In this document: piece by piece, positions 52,037 through 60,590 of the stretch | How the letters are laid out: every line of letters starts with the position of its first letter | Position numbering within the stretch: the first letter of the stretch is position 1 | Assembly (NCBI RefSeq): GCF_039537505.1 | Contig: NZ_BAABAQ010000003.1 | Span: 62,001-126,000 of the forward strand | DNA length: 64,000 bases | Origin: Streptosporangium oxazolinicum | GTDB taxonomy: Bacteria > Actinomycetota > Actinomycetes > Streptosporangiales > Streptosporangiaceae | Direction: 5' to 3' | Program-made: the position numbers and the translations under genes | The notes under the pieces: generated by a model | The model's database searches: none | Seen by the model: the letters and a program-made list of their open reading frames with translations, nothing else | What the model was told of the DNA's origin: nothing

Positions 52037-52372
52037 ATGACATCAATTCGCAGTGTGTTCCGCCCGGCGTCCCGGTACAGGCGGGGCACCCTCGCCCTCG
52101 TCGTCAGCGGCCTCTACGTCCTGCTCGTCATCGCCGGGCTCGTCGTCGTCGCGGTCGGCATGCTCCAGTCGGACGACCAGGGCCTGTCGGCGGTCATGTT
52201 GATCCTGGTGACCCTGCCGCTCTCGTGGCTGGTGATGATGATCCCCGGGGAGGCCCTTCCCGTCGGCGCGCACCTGCTGCTGCTCACCGTCGCCGGGCTG
52301 CTCCAGGCCTCGCTCCTATGGTTCCTGTTGCGCGGGCCGCGTAAGGACGTGTCCCCGCCGGAGGGGAAATGA
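52037..52372 (+). CDS. Small three-span membrane protein
   Basis: 111 residues from ATG 52037 (CGGAG just upstream). Hydrophobic segments at about 18-38, 48-68 and 75-97 with a short charged tail (RGPRKDVSPPEGK). It resembles the SCO4225-like membrane protein family in hydrophobic layout, but the match is from memory and weak. No function. Confidence 0.6.
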   Translation: MTSIRSVFRPASRYRRGTLALVVSGLYVLLVIAGLVVVAVGMLQSDDQGLSAVMLILVTLPLSWLVMMIPGEALPVGAHLLLLTVAGLLQASLLWFLLRGPRKDVSPPEGK

Positions 52373-52409
52373 CACGCGCCGACGCGCCGCGTTCGCGAAT
52401 CGGTTCAGG

Positions 52410-52555
52410 TCAGGGGTAGCTGACGACGTTGCTCGTCCCGTACGACCCGACGACGGGGGTGCCCGCGTCGTCGATCGTCCGTTCGATGCCGCCGCTGCCG
52501 TCGAGGAAGACCGTCACCATGTTGTGGAACTTGACTCCCGGCGCCCTCTGGACTT
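52410..52555 (-). pseudogene. C-terminal fragment of an unidentified protein
   Basis: A minus-strand frame reads PGVKFHNMVTVFLDGSGGIE and ends VVGSYGTSNVVSYP with TGA at 52410; an in-frame stop lies just upstream, so only about 48 codons remain. The sequence looks like a genuine beta-rich protein end, with normal codon bias, rather than chance. Family not recognised. It could also be a small gene from the ATG at about 52515. The following 222 bases (52556-52777) have no feature I can support. Confidence 0.35.
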
Positions 52556-52777
52556 ACGTCAAGTCTTAAACAAAGGGGTGTCGTACCTCTATACGGTTAG
52601 CCACACCTCGCGCTACGGCAGCGCGGTACCTTTGTTGGCTCGTTCCGAATCCGGTCGCCCCCTCGGAGACCGCGCGTCCCTCGCGGGAGCCCGCTCACGG
52701 CGTCGGCGGGAACACGCCGGGAGGGGCTGGACGGCTCACCGCCGCCCAGCCCCCGGTATCCCGCTTCCCGCGTTCCG

Positions 52778-52957
52778 TCAGCAGTCTCCGCAGGCGGTGT
52801 AGTCGGAGGAGCAGTCGGCGAAGATCCAGTGACGCTTGTACCAGCCGCCCCCGCAGTGGCTGCAGTAGGTCTGGGGAATGCAGATCGCCCCGGCGGTGGT
52901 GCTGGGCAGAAGGTGGGTGAGGAGCCGCTCTCCGGCCCGCTGCGCGAACTTGATCAT
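52778..52957 (-). CDS. 59-residue six-cysteine precursor peptide (RiPP/bacteriocin candidate)
   Basis: ATG 52957 with GGGAG seven bases upstream, TGA at 52778. An amphipathic leader (MIKFAQRAGERLLTHLLP, residues 1-18) leads to TTAGA at 20-24, a type I signal-peptidase AxA pattern; the following 35 residues hold all six cysteines (C26, C32, C35, C49, C56, C59), a GGG turn and several aromatic residues. It is last in an operon with a signal peptidase (19 bases upstream), ABC exporter, TlpA-like and MauE-like redox proteins. I infer a secreted, disulfide-bonded peptide. No family name is known to me. Confidence 0.75.
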   Translation of the reverse strand: MIKFAQRAGERLLTHLLPSTTAGAICIPQTYCSHCGGGWYKRHWIFADCSSDYTACGDC

Positions 52958-52976
52958 TGCTGTTCTCCCTTTTCAC

Positions 52977-53444
52977 TCACCGGCCGGCGAGGTGCCGGCT
53001 CGGAGACGGTGGCAGGTGGCGGACGACCACGCCGAGCAGCTGCCGGGCGTGCACGTAGCCGAACCTGCGCGAGTCGAGGCTGACCGCGAGGTTGTCGCCG
53101 ACGACGACGAGGCGATCGGCGGGTACGACGCGGTCACGGGTGGCGGACAGGGCCGGGACCTCCCGGTGCGGCACCGGGTCGCCGGGTACCGCGACCACCC
53201 GCTTGACCATCCAGTCCCGCCCCATCTCGGCGGGCGCGGCCATCACCGCGAGCGCTCCGGCGCGCACCGCGCGGATGCCCGCCCTGCGCACCAGAACGCG
53301 ATCGCCGTCGCGCAGCGTGGGTTCCATGCTCCGGCCGCTGACGGTGACCGTGAGGAAGTGCCGCCGCAGCACCAGCGGGACCAGGACAAGCACGAGAAGC
53401 ACGAGGAAGGCCGCCATCCACACCCCCGGCACGGGCGCGGTCAC
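52977..53444 (-). CDS. S26-family signal peptidase of the peptide operon
   Basis: 155 residues from GTG 53444, overlapping the stop of the repeat mini-ORF (GTGA). One N-terminal membrane span (10-27), the catalytic serine S39 in SGRSMEPTLRDGD, the lysine K81 in MVKRVVAVPGDP and the box VVGDNLAVSLDSRRFGYV are all present, so it should be active outside the membrane. Probably cleaves the precursor encoded next, after residue 24. Shorter than LepB, as in dedicated cluster peptidases. Confidence 0.92.
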   Translation of the reverse strand: MTAPVPGVWMAAFLVLLVLVLVPLVLRRHFLTVTVSGRSMEPTLRDGDRVLVRRAGIRAVRAGALAVMAAPAEMGRDWMVKRVVAVPGDPVPHREVPALSATRDRVVPADRLVVVGDNLAVSLDSRRFGYVHARQLLGVVVRHLPPSPSRHLAGR

Positions 53445-53572
53445 CCGACGCCCCCCGCGTCCGGGAAGGCGGTCACCGGACGCCCCCCGCCAGCGAGCGA
53501 CCCCGCCGAGGGAGGCGCGGTCACCGGACGCCCCCCACCGGCGAGCGACCCCGCTGAGAGAGGCGCGGTCAC
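53441..53572 (-). CDS. Repeat-derived 43-residue mini-ORF between ABC exporter and peptidase
   Basis: GTG 53572 overlaps the ABC exporter stop as GTGA, and the TGA at 53441 overlaps the peptidase GTG. It encodes two and a half copies of a 16-residue unit (VTAPxSAGSLAGGGRP), matching the 48-bp DNA repeat. Likely an expansion of the former exporter/peptidase junction that keeps translational coupling; coding as a peptide is possible but unsupported. Confidence 0.35.
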   Translation of the reverse strand: MTAPLSAGSLAGGGRPVTAPPSAGSLAGGGRPVTAFPDAGGVG

Positions 53573-53576
53573 GGGG
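53471..53576. repeat. 48-bp tandem repeat in the exporter/peptidase junction
   Basis: GGTCACCGGACGCCCCCC begins at 53471 and 53519, and GGTCACGGGG at 53567 starts the partial third copy within the exporter stop codon. Each copy brings a GTGA overlap signal. Confidence 0.88.
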
Positions 53577-55557
53577 CGACCGCCGTGGCGTACCCGCGTG
53601 CCTGGATCTCGAAGAGCTCCGCGTACCGGCCGCCCGCGCGTACCAGCTCGTCGTGGCCGCCGAGTTCCGCGATCCGCCCGTCGGCGAGGACGGCGATCGC
53701 GTCCGCGTCGCGGACGGCGCTCAGCCGGTGTGAGATCAGCAGCGTGGTCCGGCCGGTCCGGTGCTCGCGCAGGATGGTGTGCACCTCGTGCTCGGCGTGC
53801 GGGTCGAGTCCCGAGCTGGGCTCGTCGAGGATCATGAGGTCGCACCGGTCCCGCAGCAGGGCGCGAGCCAGGGCCACCCGCTGCCACTGCCCGCCGGACA
53901 GGGTCACCCCGGCCTGCTCCTCGTCGCCGGCGGAGCCTCGGAAGAACACCTTGGTCAGCAACGTGTCGTACCCGTGCGGCAACCGGCGGATCATCGCGTC
54001 CGCACCCGCCCGGACGGCCGCGGCCTCGACACGCGGGTGGTCGCCGAGTGCGGAGAGGTCGCCGACGGCGATGTTCTCCGCGACGCTCAGGTCGTACTCG
54101 CCGAAGTCCTGGAACACGGCCCCGACCCGCTCGCGCAGCGCCGCCGGGTCCAGGTCGCGCAGGTCGACGCCGTCCCACAGGATGGATCCCCGCTCGGGGT
54201 CGTGGAAGCGGCACAGGAGCTTGACCAGGGTGCTCTTGCCCGCGCCGTTGAGGCCGACGAGCGCGAGCGACCGCCCGAACGGGATGGACAGGGTGACTCC
54301 GCGCAGGATCCACGGCTGCTCGGGCCCGTAGCGGAACCAGACGTCCCGCAGCTCGACGCCGTGACCGAGGGCGGAGGCGGCCATCGGGTGGGACGGCAGC
54401 GACAGATCCGGCTCGGCCCCGCGTACCGCCTCGTAGTGGTCGAACAGCAGCAGCGACTGGTGTGCCGCGGCGAGGCGCCGCACCCCGGCGGCCAGGGCGC
54501 CCTGCGTTCCGGCGACGGCCGCCACGAACACGGAGAGATCCCCCACCGTGGCCCGTCCCGCCACCGCCTCGCCGATGATCCACACCAGCCCGGCGCCCGC
54601 GATCGCCGCCGCCAGCAGGGCCAGCGCGCCCTGGCCGCGCAGCTGGCGCAGCCCGACGCGGCGCTGCTCGGCGCTGACCGCCCGCAGCTCCGCCAGCATG
54701 CGGTCGCGGAAGAAGTCACCGAGGCCGAAGAGCCGTACCTCCTTGGCCGCGTGCGGCATGCTCAGCAGCCGGGCGAAGAACAGCTCGCGGCGCTGGCCGT
54801 GGCCGGTGCTCCAGAGCATGGCGGCCTGCTCCCGGCTCAGGTCGAGATGCACGCGGACGAGGGGCACCACGGCCAGCAGGACCAGGCCCGCGGCGACGGG
54901 GCTCACCGTCATGAGGGTCGCGAGGAACCCGCCGATCACGATGCCCGCCTGCGCGAGGCCGAGAGCGCTCGTCACCAGCCGTCCGGGACCCGACCGGCTC
55001 GCCTGCTCGGCGAGGTGCAGCCTGTCCTGGAAGCCCGGGTTCTCCAGCCGTACGAGGCCGGGCAGCCGGTTGACGGCCGTGTAGAGACGGTCCCTGGCCA
55101 GCAGGTTCACCCGGCGCTCCAGCTCCGCCTCGGCGTATCCCGCCAGGTGCGGCACGGTTCCGGCCAGCGCCCCCAGCACCAGCAGGGCGACCGCGTACGG
55201 GAGCAGCGCGGAGACCGTGGCGCCGGGACCGGTCAGCCCGTCCAGGACGAGCTTGGTGAACCAGGCCGTCAGGACGGGCACCAGTCCCGCGGCGCAGGCG
55301 AGCACGACCTGCCCCACCACGTGCCCGCGACCGCTCGTCCAGGCCAGTGCCGCCGCCCGGCGCGCATGCCCGAGCCCGGTGCGCACCCCCAGGGCCGGGC
55401 TGGCACCCGCGCCCCCTCCGGCGCCCCCTCCCGCGCCCCGGACCGGGTTCCCGCCACCCGGAACCGGGCTTGGGGCCTCACCCGTGGACCGGCTCGCGCC
55501 GCTCCCCCGGACCGGATTCCCGCCGCCGTCCGGAGCCGGGTCCTGGGCCGCGTTCAC
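53569..55557 (-). CDS. ABC exporter (permease-ATPase fusion) of the peptide operon
   Basis: 662 residues from GTG 55557, overlapping the tlpA-like stop (GTGA). The first 60 residues are Gly/Pro-rich; then six membrane segments (about 75-330) and a nucleotide-binding domain with Walker A LVGLNGAGKSTLVKLL, signature LSGGQWQRVALARALL, Walker B LMILDEPSSGLDP and H-loop LLISHRLSAV. No N-terminal C39 peptidase domain, which fits the separate S26 protease. It should export the Cys-rich peptide. Confidence 0.92.
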   Translation of the reverse strand: MNAAQDPAPDGGGNPVRGSGASRSTGEAPSPVPGGGNPVRGAGGGAGGGAGASPALGVRTGLGHARRAAALAWTSGRGHVVGQVVLACAAGLVPVLTAWFTKLVLDGLTGPGATVSALLPYAVALLVLGALAGTVPHLAGYAEAELERRVNLLARDRLYTAVNRLPGLVRLENPGFQDRLHLAEQASRSGPGRLVTSALGLAQAGIVIGGFLATLMTVSPVAAGLVLLAVVPLVRVHLDLSREQAAMLWSTGHGQRRELFFARLLSMPHAAKEVRLFGLGDFFRDRMLAELRAVSAEQRRVGLRQLRGQGALALLAAAIAGAGLVWIIGEAVAGRATVGDLSVFVAAVAGTQGALAAGVRRLAAAHQSLLLFDHYEAVRGAEPDLSLPSHPMAASALGHGVELRDVWFRYGPEQPWILRGVTLSIPFGRSLALVGLNGAGKSTLVKLLCRFHDPERGSILWDGVDLRDLDPAALRERVGAVFQDFGEYDLSVAENIAVGDLSALGDHPRVEAAAVRAGADAMIRRLPHGYDTLLTKVFFRGSAGDEEQAGVTLSGGQWQRVALARALLRDRCDLMILDEPSSGLDPHAEHEVHTILREHRTGRTTLLISHRLSAVRDADAIAVLADGRIAELGGHDELVRAGGRYAELFEIQARGYATAVAP

Positions 55558-56108
55558 GCCGGTGTGACGACCGGGAAGCCGGTCAGGTCGGTGCCCGACG
55601 CGCGGACCGCGCCCCGGTCGTCCATCAGGTACATCGCGGGCAGGCCGTGCACCGCGAACGCGCGGTACACCGGGCCGTCGATCTCCTCGACGACGACGCG
55701 CGCCACCGCTCCGAGCCGGGCCGCGAGCTCGCTCGTCTCCTCCGGGTCGCCGATCAGCACCGCCAGCACGTCCTCACGCCGGAAACCGCCGCGCTCGGCG
55801 TACTCGATCACCTGCGGCAGCCGCTCGTGGCAGAGCGAGCACTGGGGGGTGAAGAATCCGACCAGGCGGGCGCCTCGCCCGTCGACGGGCTCCCCGTCGA
55901 GAGTGGTCGCCGCGAACTCCGCCGGTGTGGCGCCGGGTGGCAGCACCGGTGCGGGTACCTCCCCACGGCCGTGCCCGTGGCTGTGACTGTGCCCGGGGGG
56001 CCGTGCCGCGCCGAGGAGCCGCAGCCGCGAGACGACCCCCAGCAGCACGACGAGATTGAGAACCGTCAGCGTCAAGCAGAGAACGACGGCGGCGACGAGG
56101 TACGTCAT
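55554..56108 (-). CDS. TlpA/MauD-like thiol-disulfide oxidoreductase
   Basis: 184 residues from ATG 56108, sharing ATGA with the mauE-like stop. A membrane anchor (4-27) is followed by a His-rich linker (HSHSHGHG, 40-47) and a thioredoxin fold whose active site is FFTPQCSLCHERLP (C90, C93), with GLPAMYLMDDRG holding the cis-proline region. The fold lies outside the membrane. MauD and MauE together support disulfide formation in methylamine dehydrogenase; here they probably serve the six-cysteine peptide. Confidence 0.9.
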   Translation of the reverse strand: MTYLVAAVVLCLTLTVLNLVVLLGVVSRLRLLGAARPPGHSHSHGHGRGEVPAPVLPPGATPAEFAATTLDGEPVDGRGARLVGFFTPQCSLCHERLPQVIEYAERGGFRREDVLAVLIGDPEETSELAARLGAVARVVVEEIDGPVYRAFAVHGLPAMYLMDDRGAVRASGTDLTGFPVVTPA

Positions 56109-56671
56109 CGGAGCACGCTCCTGTCTGGAGAGCCGGCCGGAGAGCCGGGCGGCTGGAAGATGTGCACGAGATCGTCGAACCGGATGAGCAGGAGCGCTCC
56201 GACCAGCCCCGCGAGGACGGCCACCGCGACACCCTCCGCGCGGATCGCGGACGGAACCGCGGCCACGGTCGTGGCCGCGTAACCGAGGGCGGCGACGGCC
56301 GTCAGGAGCGCGTTGCGGACCAGGTGGGGCCACCCCATCGGACTCGACCGGGTGCCGAAGCACAGGCAGGACGCCCGCACCCGGCGCAGGAGGGTCGCCG
56401 CGACCCCGCCGGTGAGGACCGCGCAGAGCGCGGCGGCGACGGCGAAGCCGGGGGCCGCCGCGCCCGGCGTGGCGAGCAGCAGTACCGCCGACACCTCCGC
56501 GAGGATCACCCCGGTGGCGGTCCCCGTGCGCCATCGGGGTGCGACCAGCCGCGTCTCCACCAGGGAGCGGGCGAACGCGCGGAACGCCTCCGCGTCACGC
56601 GCCTTGCCCACTACGGCGGCGGCGAACACGACGATCTGCACGACGCCGCACGCGATCGCGACATACCCCAC
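56105..56671 (-). CDS. MauE/DoxX-like redox membrane protein
   Basis: 188 residues from GTG 56671 with GGGAG seven bases upstream. Four membrane segments (about 4-22, 50-70, 73-96, 120-140 plus a fifth near 150-168), with the MauE-type motif SCLCFGTRS (C102, C104) after the third. It likely moves electrons from the TlpA-like partner to quinone. First gene of the peptide operon; promoter in the AT-richer gap 56672-56903. Confidence 0.88.
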   Translation of the reverse strand: MGYVAIACGVVQIVVFAAAVVGKARDAEAFRAFARSLVETRLVAPRWRTGTATGVILAEVSAVLLLATPGAAAPGFAVAAALCAVLTGGVAATLLRRVRASCLCFGTRSSPMGWPHLVRNALLTAVAALGYAATTVAAVPSAIRAEGVAVAVLAGLVGALLLIRFDDLVHIFQPPGSPAGSPDRSVLR

Positions 56672-56903
56672 GGTTCTCTCCCGTCTGTGCGAGCCGCTGT
56701 CCTCGACGACGACGTTAAAGAGGGGCACCGTGTGCTTTACTGCAAAGATTCTTAACAAATCCGCGAGCCGGTCGGCACCGCGCCGAGCAGGCCGTACTCC
56801 GCTGCCGGGCGGGCGGGCGAGGGTGAGCGAGCGGCAGAACCGGCAGGAACTCCGGCAGCAACACGCGTGATCGGCGGATGTGCGACGGGAGAGACGCGCA
56901 GTC
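56672..56903. promoter_or_regulatory. Divergent promoter region of the peptide operon and its regulator
   Basis: The 50 bases around 56713-56762 are clearly AT-richer, with TTAAAG and TTCTTAACAAAT, and contain CTTT-ACTGC-AAAG, a short inverted repeat at about 56735. Probable promoters for both directions; the operator of the BTAD regulator is not defined. Confidence 0.5.
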
Positions 56904-59900
56904 ATGCAGAGACGATCGGTACAGGTTTCGGCGGGAGAGGCGCTGCGGAGCCGACGGGCCGCGGCCGGGTGGAGCCAGCGTGACCTCGCGGTCCGGGCGG
57001 GGGTGAGCGTCCGCACGATCCGCGACATCGAGCGGGGCAGGGTCGCCCGCCCGCACCGCACCTCCCTGGAGCGTCTGGTCTCCGCCCTGCCGATCCGCGA
57101 CGCCGAGCGGGCCGGGCTGCTCGCCGCCTTCGAGCTCGCCGACCGGGGACCGGCCGCCCGCGGCCCGCTGACCCGCGCGGGCGCCGGGGACGACGGCGAC
57201 GGCGGGAACGGCGGGGACGACCTGTGGATCGGCGTGCTGGGCGCGCTGTCGGTGCGGCGGGGCGGGGCGGCGCTGGAGGTCGGTTCGGCCATGCCCCGCG
57301 CGCTGCTCGGGCTCCTGGCGCTGCGACCGGGGCAGCCCGTCTCGACGGGGGAGATCGTCGACGTGCTGTGGGAGCACAACCCGCCTCGGACGTGCGGCAA
57401 CCTCGTCCAGGTCTACGTCGGCCGGCTGCGGACCTCCCTGGAGCCCGCGCGGGCGGCCCGGGAGGCGGCACGGACGATCCTGCGCACGCCGGACGGGTAC
57501 GTCCTCGACGTGGCCGACGGGCAACTCGACCTCGGCAGGTTCGACGCGCTGCGCGCCGAGGCCGAACGGGCGGGGGCCTCGGGAGACCGTGCCGGGGCGC
57601 GGGAACTGCTGGCCGAGGCGCTGGGATGCTGGCGCGGCCCCGTACTGGCCGGGTCGCCCGGCACGCTCCGCGACCACCCCGCCGCGGTGGCGGCGTCCCG
57701 TCGCCGCGTCGAGGCGGCGCTCGGCTACGCCGACATCGCGGACGGTGAGGCCGACCACCGGCGCGTCGCCGCGTCACTGTGGCCGCTCGTGAACGACGAA
57801 CCCCTGCACGAGGGGCTCGCCGCCCGGCTCATGACGGCGCTCGCGGGCTGCGGTGAGCAGGTCGCGGCGCTGCGCCTGTTCGCCGACATCCGCGCCAGGC
57901 TCGCCGGTGAGCTGAACGTCGAGCCGGGCGCCGAGTTACGCGCGGCGCACCTGGACATCCTCCGCCGCCGCCCGTTGGCGCCCCTCGCCGCCCCGGCCGC
58001 CCTGGCACCGGCACCGTCCTCGGGGGCGGTGGCGGTTCCCGCCCAGTTGCCCGCCGGGGTACCCGCGTTCGCGGGGCGCGTGGCACCGCTGCGGCAGCTG
58101 GACAGGCTGCTGGAGAGGGCCGGGGAGAATCCGACGATCGCGGTGATCACGGGAACGGCGGGGGTCGGCAAGACCGCCCTCGCGGTGCACTGGGCACACC
58201 GCGTACGGCACCGGTTCGCCGACGGGCAGCTGCACGTGAACCTGCGCGGGTACGCGGCCGACAGCCCGTTGCGTCCGATCGACGTGCTGTCGCGGTTCCT
58301 GCACTCGCTGGGCGTGCCACCCGACCAGGTGCCCTCCGACCAGGAGGAGGCCGCCGCGCTCTACCGGACCCTGCTGTCGGGCAGGCGGGTGCTCGTCCTG
58401 CTGGACAACGCCGCCGGCCCCGACCAGGTCAGGCCGCTGCTGCCGGGAGACACCGGCTCGGTCGCCGTCATCACCAGCAGGGACGCCCTCGGCGGGCTCG
58501 TCGCGCGCGACGGGGCGCACCGGCTGGTCCTGGACGTGCTGACCGCCCGGGAGTCGCACACCCTGCTGAACCGCCTGCTCGGTTCCGCCCGGCTGCGCGC
58601 CGAACCCTCGGCCGCGCTCGATCTCGCCACGCTCTGCGGGCACCTCCCGCTCGCCCTGCGAATCGCCGCCGCCAACCTCCTCGGCAGCAGGCACCGGACG
58701 CTGGCGGAGTACAGCGGGGAACTGCGCGAGGGCAACAGGCTCAGCGCCCTCCAGGTTCCCGGCGACCCCGAGTCGGCGGTCAGGGCCGCCTTCCAGCTGT
58801 CGTACGCCGTCCTGCCCGTCCCGGCGCGGCGGCTCTTCCGGCTGCTCGGACTCGTCACCGGGCCCGACGCCACCGTAGCGGCGATGGCGGCGCTGCTGGA
58901 CACCACACCGGCGGAGGCCGCCGGGCTGGTGGGCGTCCTGACGTCGGCGCACCTGGTGGACGAGCCGGCACCCGGCCGGTTCGCCCAGCACGACCTGCTG
59001 CGGCTGTGCGCGGCGGAGTACGCGGAGAGCGAGGAGACCGAGGACCAGCGCCGGGCGGCGCTCACCCGCCTGCACCGGCGCTACCTGGCCACCTCGGATG
59101 TCGCCGCCCGGCTGCTGTACCCGCAGTTCATGCGCCTGGAGCTGCCGCCCGCCGAGGTCGCGCCGTCGCCCGGCGGCTTCGACGACCACGCGGCGGCGTC
59201 CGCCTGGCTCGACGGCGAGGTGTCCAACCTGGTGGCGGCCGTCACGTTCACCGCCGCGCACGGGCCGCACGAGCTGGCCTGGCTCATCGCGGACACGCTG
59301 CGCGGATACTTCTTCCTCCGCCACAGCGCCGTCGACTGGACGACCGTGGTCGAGGCGGGACTCACCGCCGCCGAGAGCGCGGGGAATCTGAGGGCGCAGA
59401 CCATGCTGCGGCTCAGCCTGGCGGGCCTGCACGGTTTCCAGGGACGGCAGCGCCAGGCCCTCCGGGACTACACGCTCGCCCTCGAACTGGCCCGGCGCAG
59501 CGGCTGGCGCGAGGGCCAGATCGCCGTCCTCGGCAACCTGGGCGCCACCCACGCCGACCTCGGGATGCTGGCCCAGGCGAGCGAGGACCTGCGGCTGTCC
59601 CTCGACCTCAACCGCGAACTGGGACTTGAGGGCGGGCAGAACGTCAACCTCGGCAACCTGGGCTGCGTCTATCTCGAGATGGGCCGCCTGCGCGAGGCGG
59701 CCGACTGCCTTGAGGCGTCACTGGCCATGAGCCGCCGCCTCGGGCACCGCGGCAGCGAGGCGAACAACCTCGCCGCGCTGGGCGAGGCGAAGCACGCCCT
59801 GGGACGGCTGGACGCCGCCCGCGAGGATCTCGTCGCGGCGCTCGCGCTGCACCGGCAGGTGGGCAACCGCGGGAACGAGGCCGACACCATGCGCAACCTC

Positions 59901-60431
59901 GCCGCGGTCCACCGCGACGCCGGACGGCTCGCGGAGGCGCTCGACCTCGCCGGGACGGCGCTGGACGCGTCGTGGCAGACCGGCCATCGGCGCCTGGTGG
60001 CGGACGCGCTCAACACGCTCGGCACCGTTCACCAGCACCTCGGCGACCTCACGTCCGCCGGGCGATATCAGGAGGAGGCGCTGCGGACGGCTCGCGCGGC
60101 GGGCACCAGATACCCCGAGATGAAGGCGCTGCTGGGGCTGGCGGCCCGCTCGACCTCGCTCGGCGAGCACGACGCGGCCCTGCGGCACGCCGACCTGGCG
60201 CTGGTCATCGCGCGCGGCGCCGGATACCGAATGCACGAGGGCCAGGCCCTGACCGCGCGGTCACGGGCCCACCACGGACGCCACGACACCGAGCGGGCCG
60301 GACGCGACGCCGAACAGGCCCTCGCGGTGCACCGGGAGACCGGCCACGCGCCGGGCGAGGCCCGCACCCGCGAGCTGCTGGCGAGCATCGACGCCTCCCG
60401 GCGCCCACGCGGCGCCGGTGAGCGGCCGTGA
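56904..60431 (+). CDS. XRE-BTAD-NB-ARC-TPR regulator (AfsR/SARP-like) of the peptide cluster
   Basis: 1175 residues from ATG 56904 (GTG 56880 would add eight). An XRE HTH opens the protein (LRSRRAAAGWSQRDLAVRAG, VSVRTIRDIERGRVARP), then a SARP-type winged helix (about 105-190) and BTAD helices ending ELNVEPGAELRAAHLDILRR. The NB-ARC ATPase has VITGTAGVGKTALAVHWAH near 413 and LVLLDNAAGPDQVRPLLPG; TPR units (LGNLGATHADLGMLAQASED, LAALGEAKHALGRLDAARED) fill 800-1170. Two DNA-binding domains in one SARP-type protein are unusual. Divergent from the operon, so probably its activator. Confidence 0.88.
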   Translation: MQRRSVQVSAGEALRSRRAAAGWSQRDLAVRAGVSVRTIRDIERGRVARPHRTSLERLVSALPIRDAERAGLLAAFELADRGPAARGPLTRAGAGDDGDGGNGGDDLWIGVLGALSVRRGGAALEVGSAMPRALLGLLALRPGQPVSTGEIVDVLWEHNPPRTCGNLVQVYVGRLRTSLEPARAAREAARTILRTPDGYVLDVADGQLDLGRFDALRAEAERAGASGDRAGARELLAEALGCWRGPVLAGSPGTLRDHPAAVAASRRRVEAALGYADIADGEADHRRVAASLWPLVNDEPLHEGLAARLMTALAGCGEQVAALRLFADIRARLAGELNVEPGAELRAAHLDILRRRPLAPLAAPAALAPAPSSGAVAVPAQLPAGVPAFAGRVAPLRQLDRLLERAGENPTIAVITGTAGVGKTALAVHWAHRVRHRFADGQLHVNLRGYAADSPLRPIDVLSRFLHSLGVPPDQVPSDQEEAAALYRTLLSGRRVLVLLDNAAGPDQVRPLLPGDTGSVAVITSRDALGGLVARDGAHRLVLDVLTARESHTLLNRLLGSARLRAEPSAALDLATLCGHLPLALRIAAANLLGSRHRTLAEYSGELREGNRLSALQVPGDPESAVRAAFQLSYAVLPVPARRLFRLLGLVTGPDATVAAMAALLDTTPAEAAGLVGVLTSAHLVDEPAPGRFAQHDLLRLCAAEYAESEETEDQRRAALTRLHRRYLATSDVAARLLYPQFMRLELPPAEVAPSPGGFDDHAAASAWLDGEVSNLVAAVTFTAAHGPHELAWLIADTLRGYFFLRHSAVDWTTVVEAGLTAAESAGNLRAQTMLRLSLAGLHGFQGRQRQALRDYTLALELARRSGWREGQIAVLGNLGATHADLGMLAQASEDLRLSLDLNRELGLEGGQNVNLGNLGCVYLEMGRLREAADCLEASLAMSRRLGHRGSEANNLAALGEAKHALGRLDAAREDLVAALALHRQVGNRGNEADTMRNLAAVHRDAGRLAEALDLAGTALDASWQTGHRRLVADALNTLGTVHQHLGDLTSAGRYQEEALRTARAAGTRYPEMKALLGLAARSTSLGEHDAALRHADLALVIARGAGYRMHEGQALTARSRAHHGRHDTERAGRDAEQALAVHRETGHAPGEARTRELLASIDASRRPRGAGERP

Positions 60432-60545
60432 GGGTGGCCGCCGGTTCGCGGAGCCTCGCACGACCGTAGAGGGTGACCGGCGGTTCGCGGAAGCTCCGTA
60501 CAGCCAAGGTGGCCGGCGGTTCGCGAGGCCCTCGCGCGATCAGGG
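60432..60545. repeat. 38-39-bp tandem repeat after the BTAD regulator gene
   Basis: GGGTGGCC(G)CCGGTTCGCGG-type units begin at 60432, 60471 and 60508, starting with the stop region of the regulator gene and lying between convergent genes. Confidence 0.75.
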
Positions 60546-60590
60546 GGCGTCACCGTCGCCGCGGCGCTTCTCGCGCGGGTGATCCGTCCG

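Noticed and set aside
52695..52976. Alternative 93-codon frame over the Cys-rich peptide
   Set aside because: It is Arg/Pro-rich shadow coding; the 59-codon frame has the ribosome site and the cysteine pattern.
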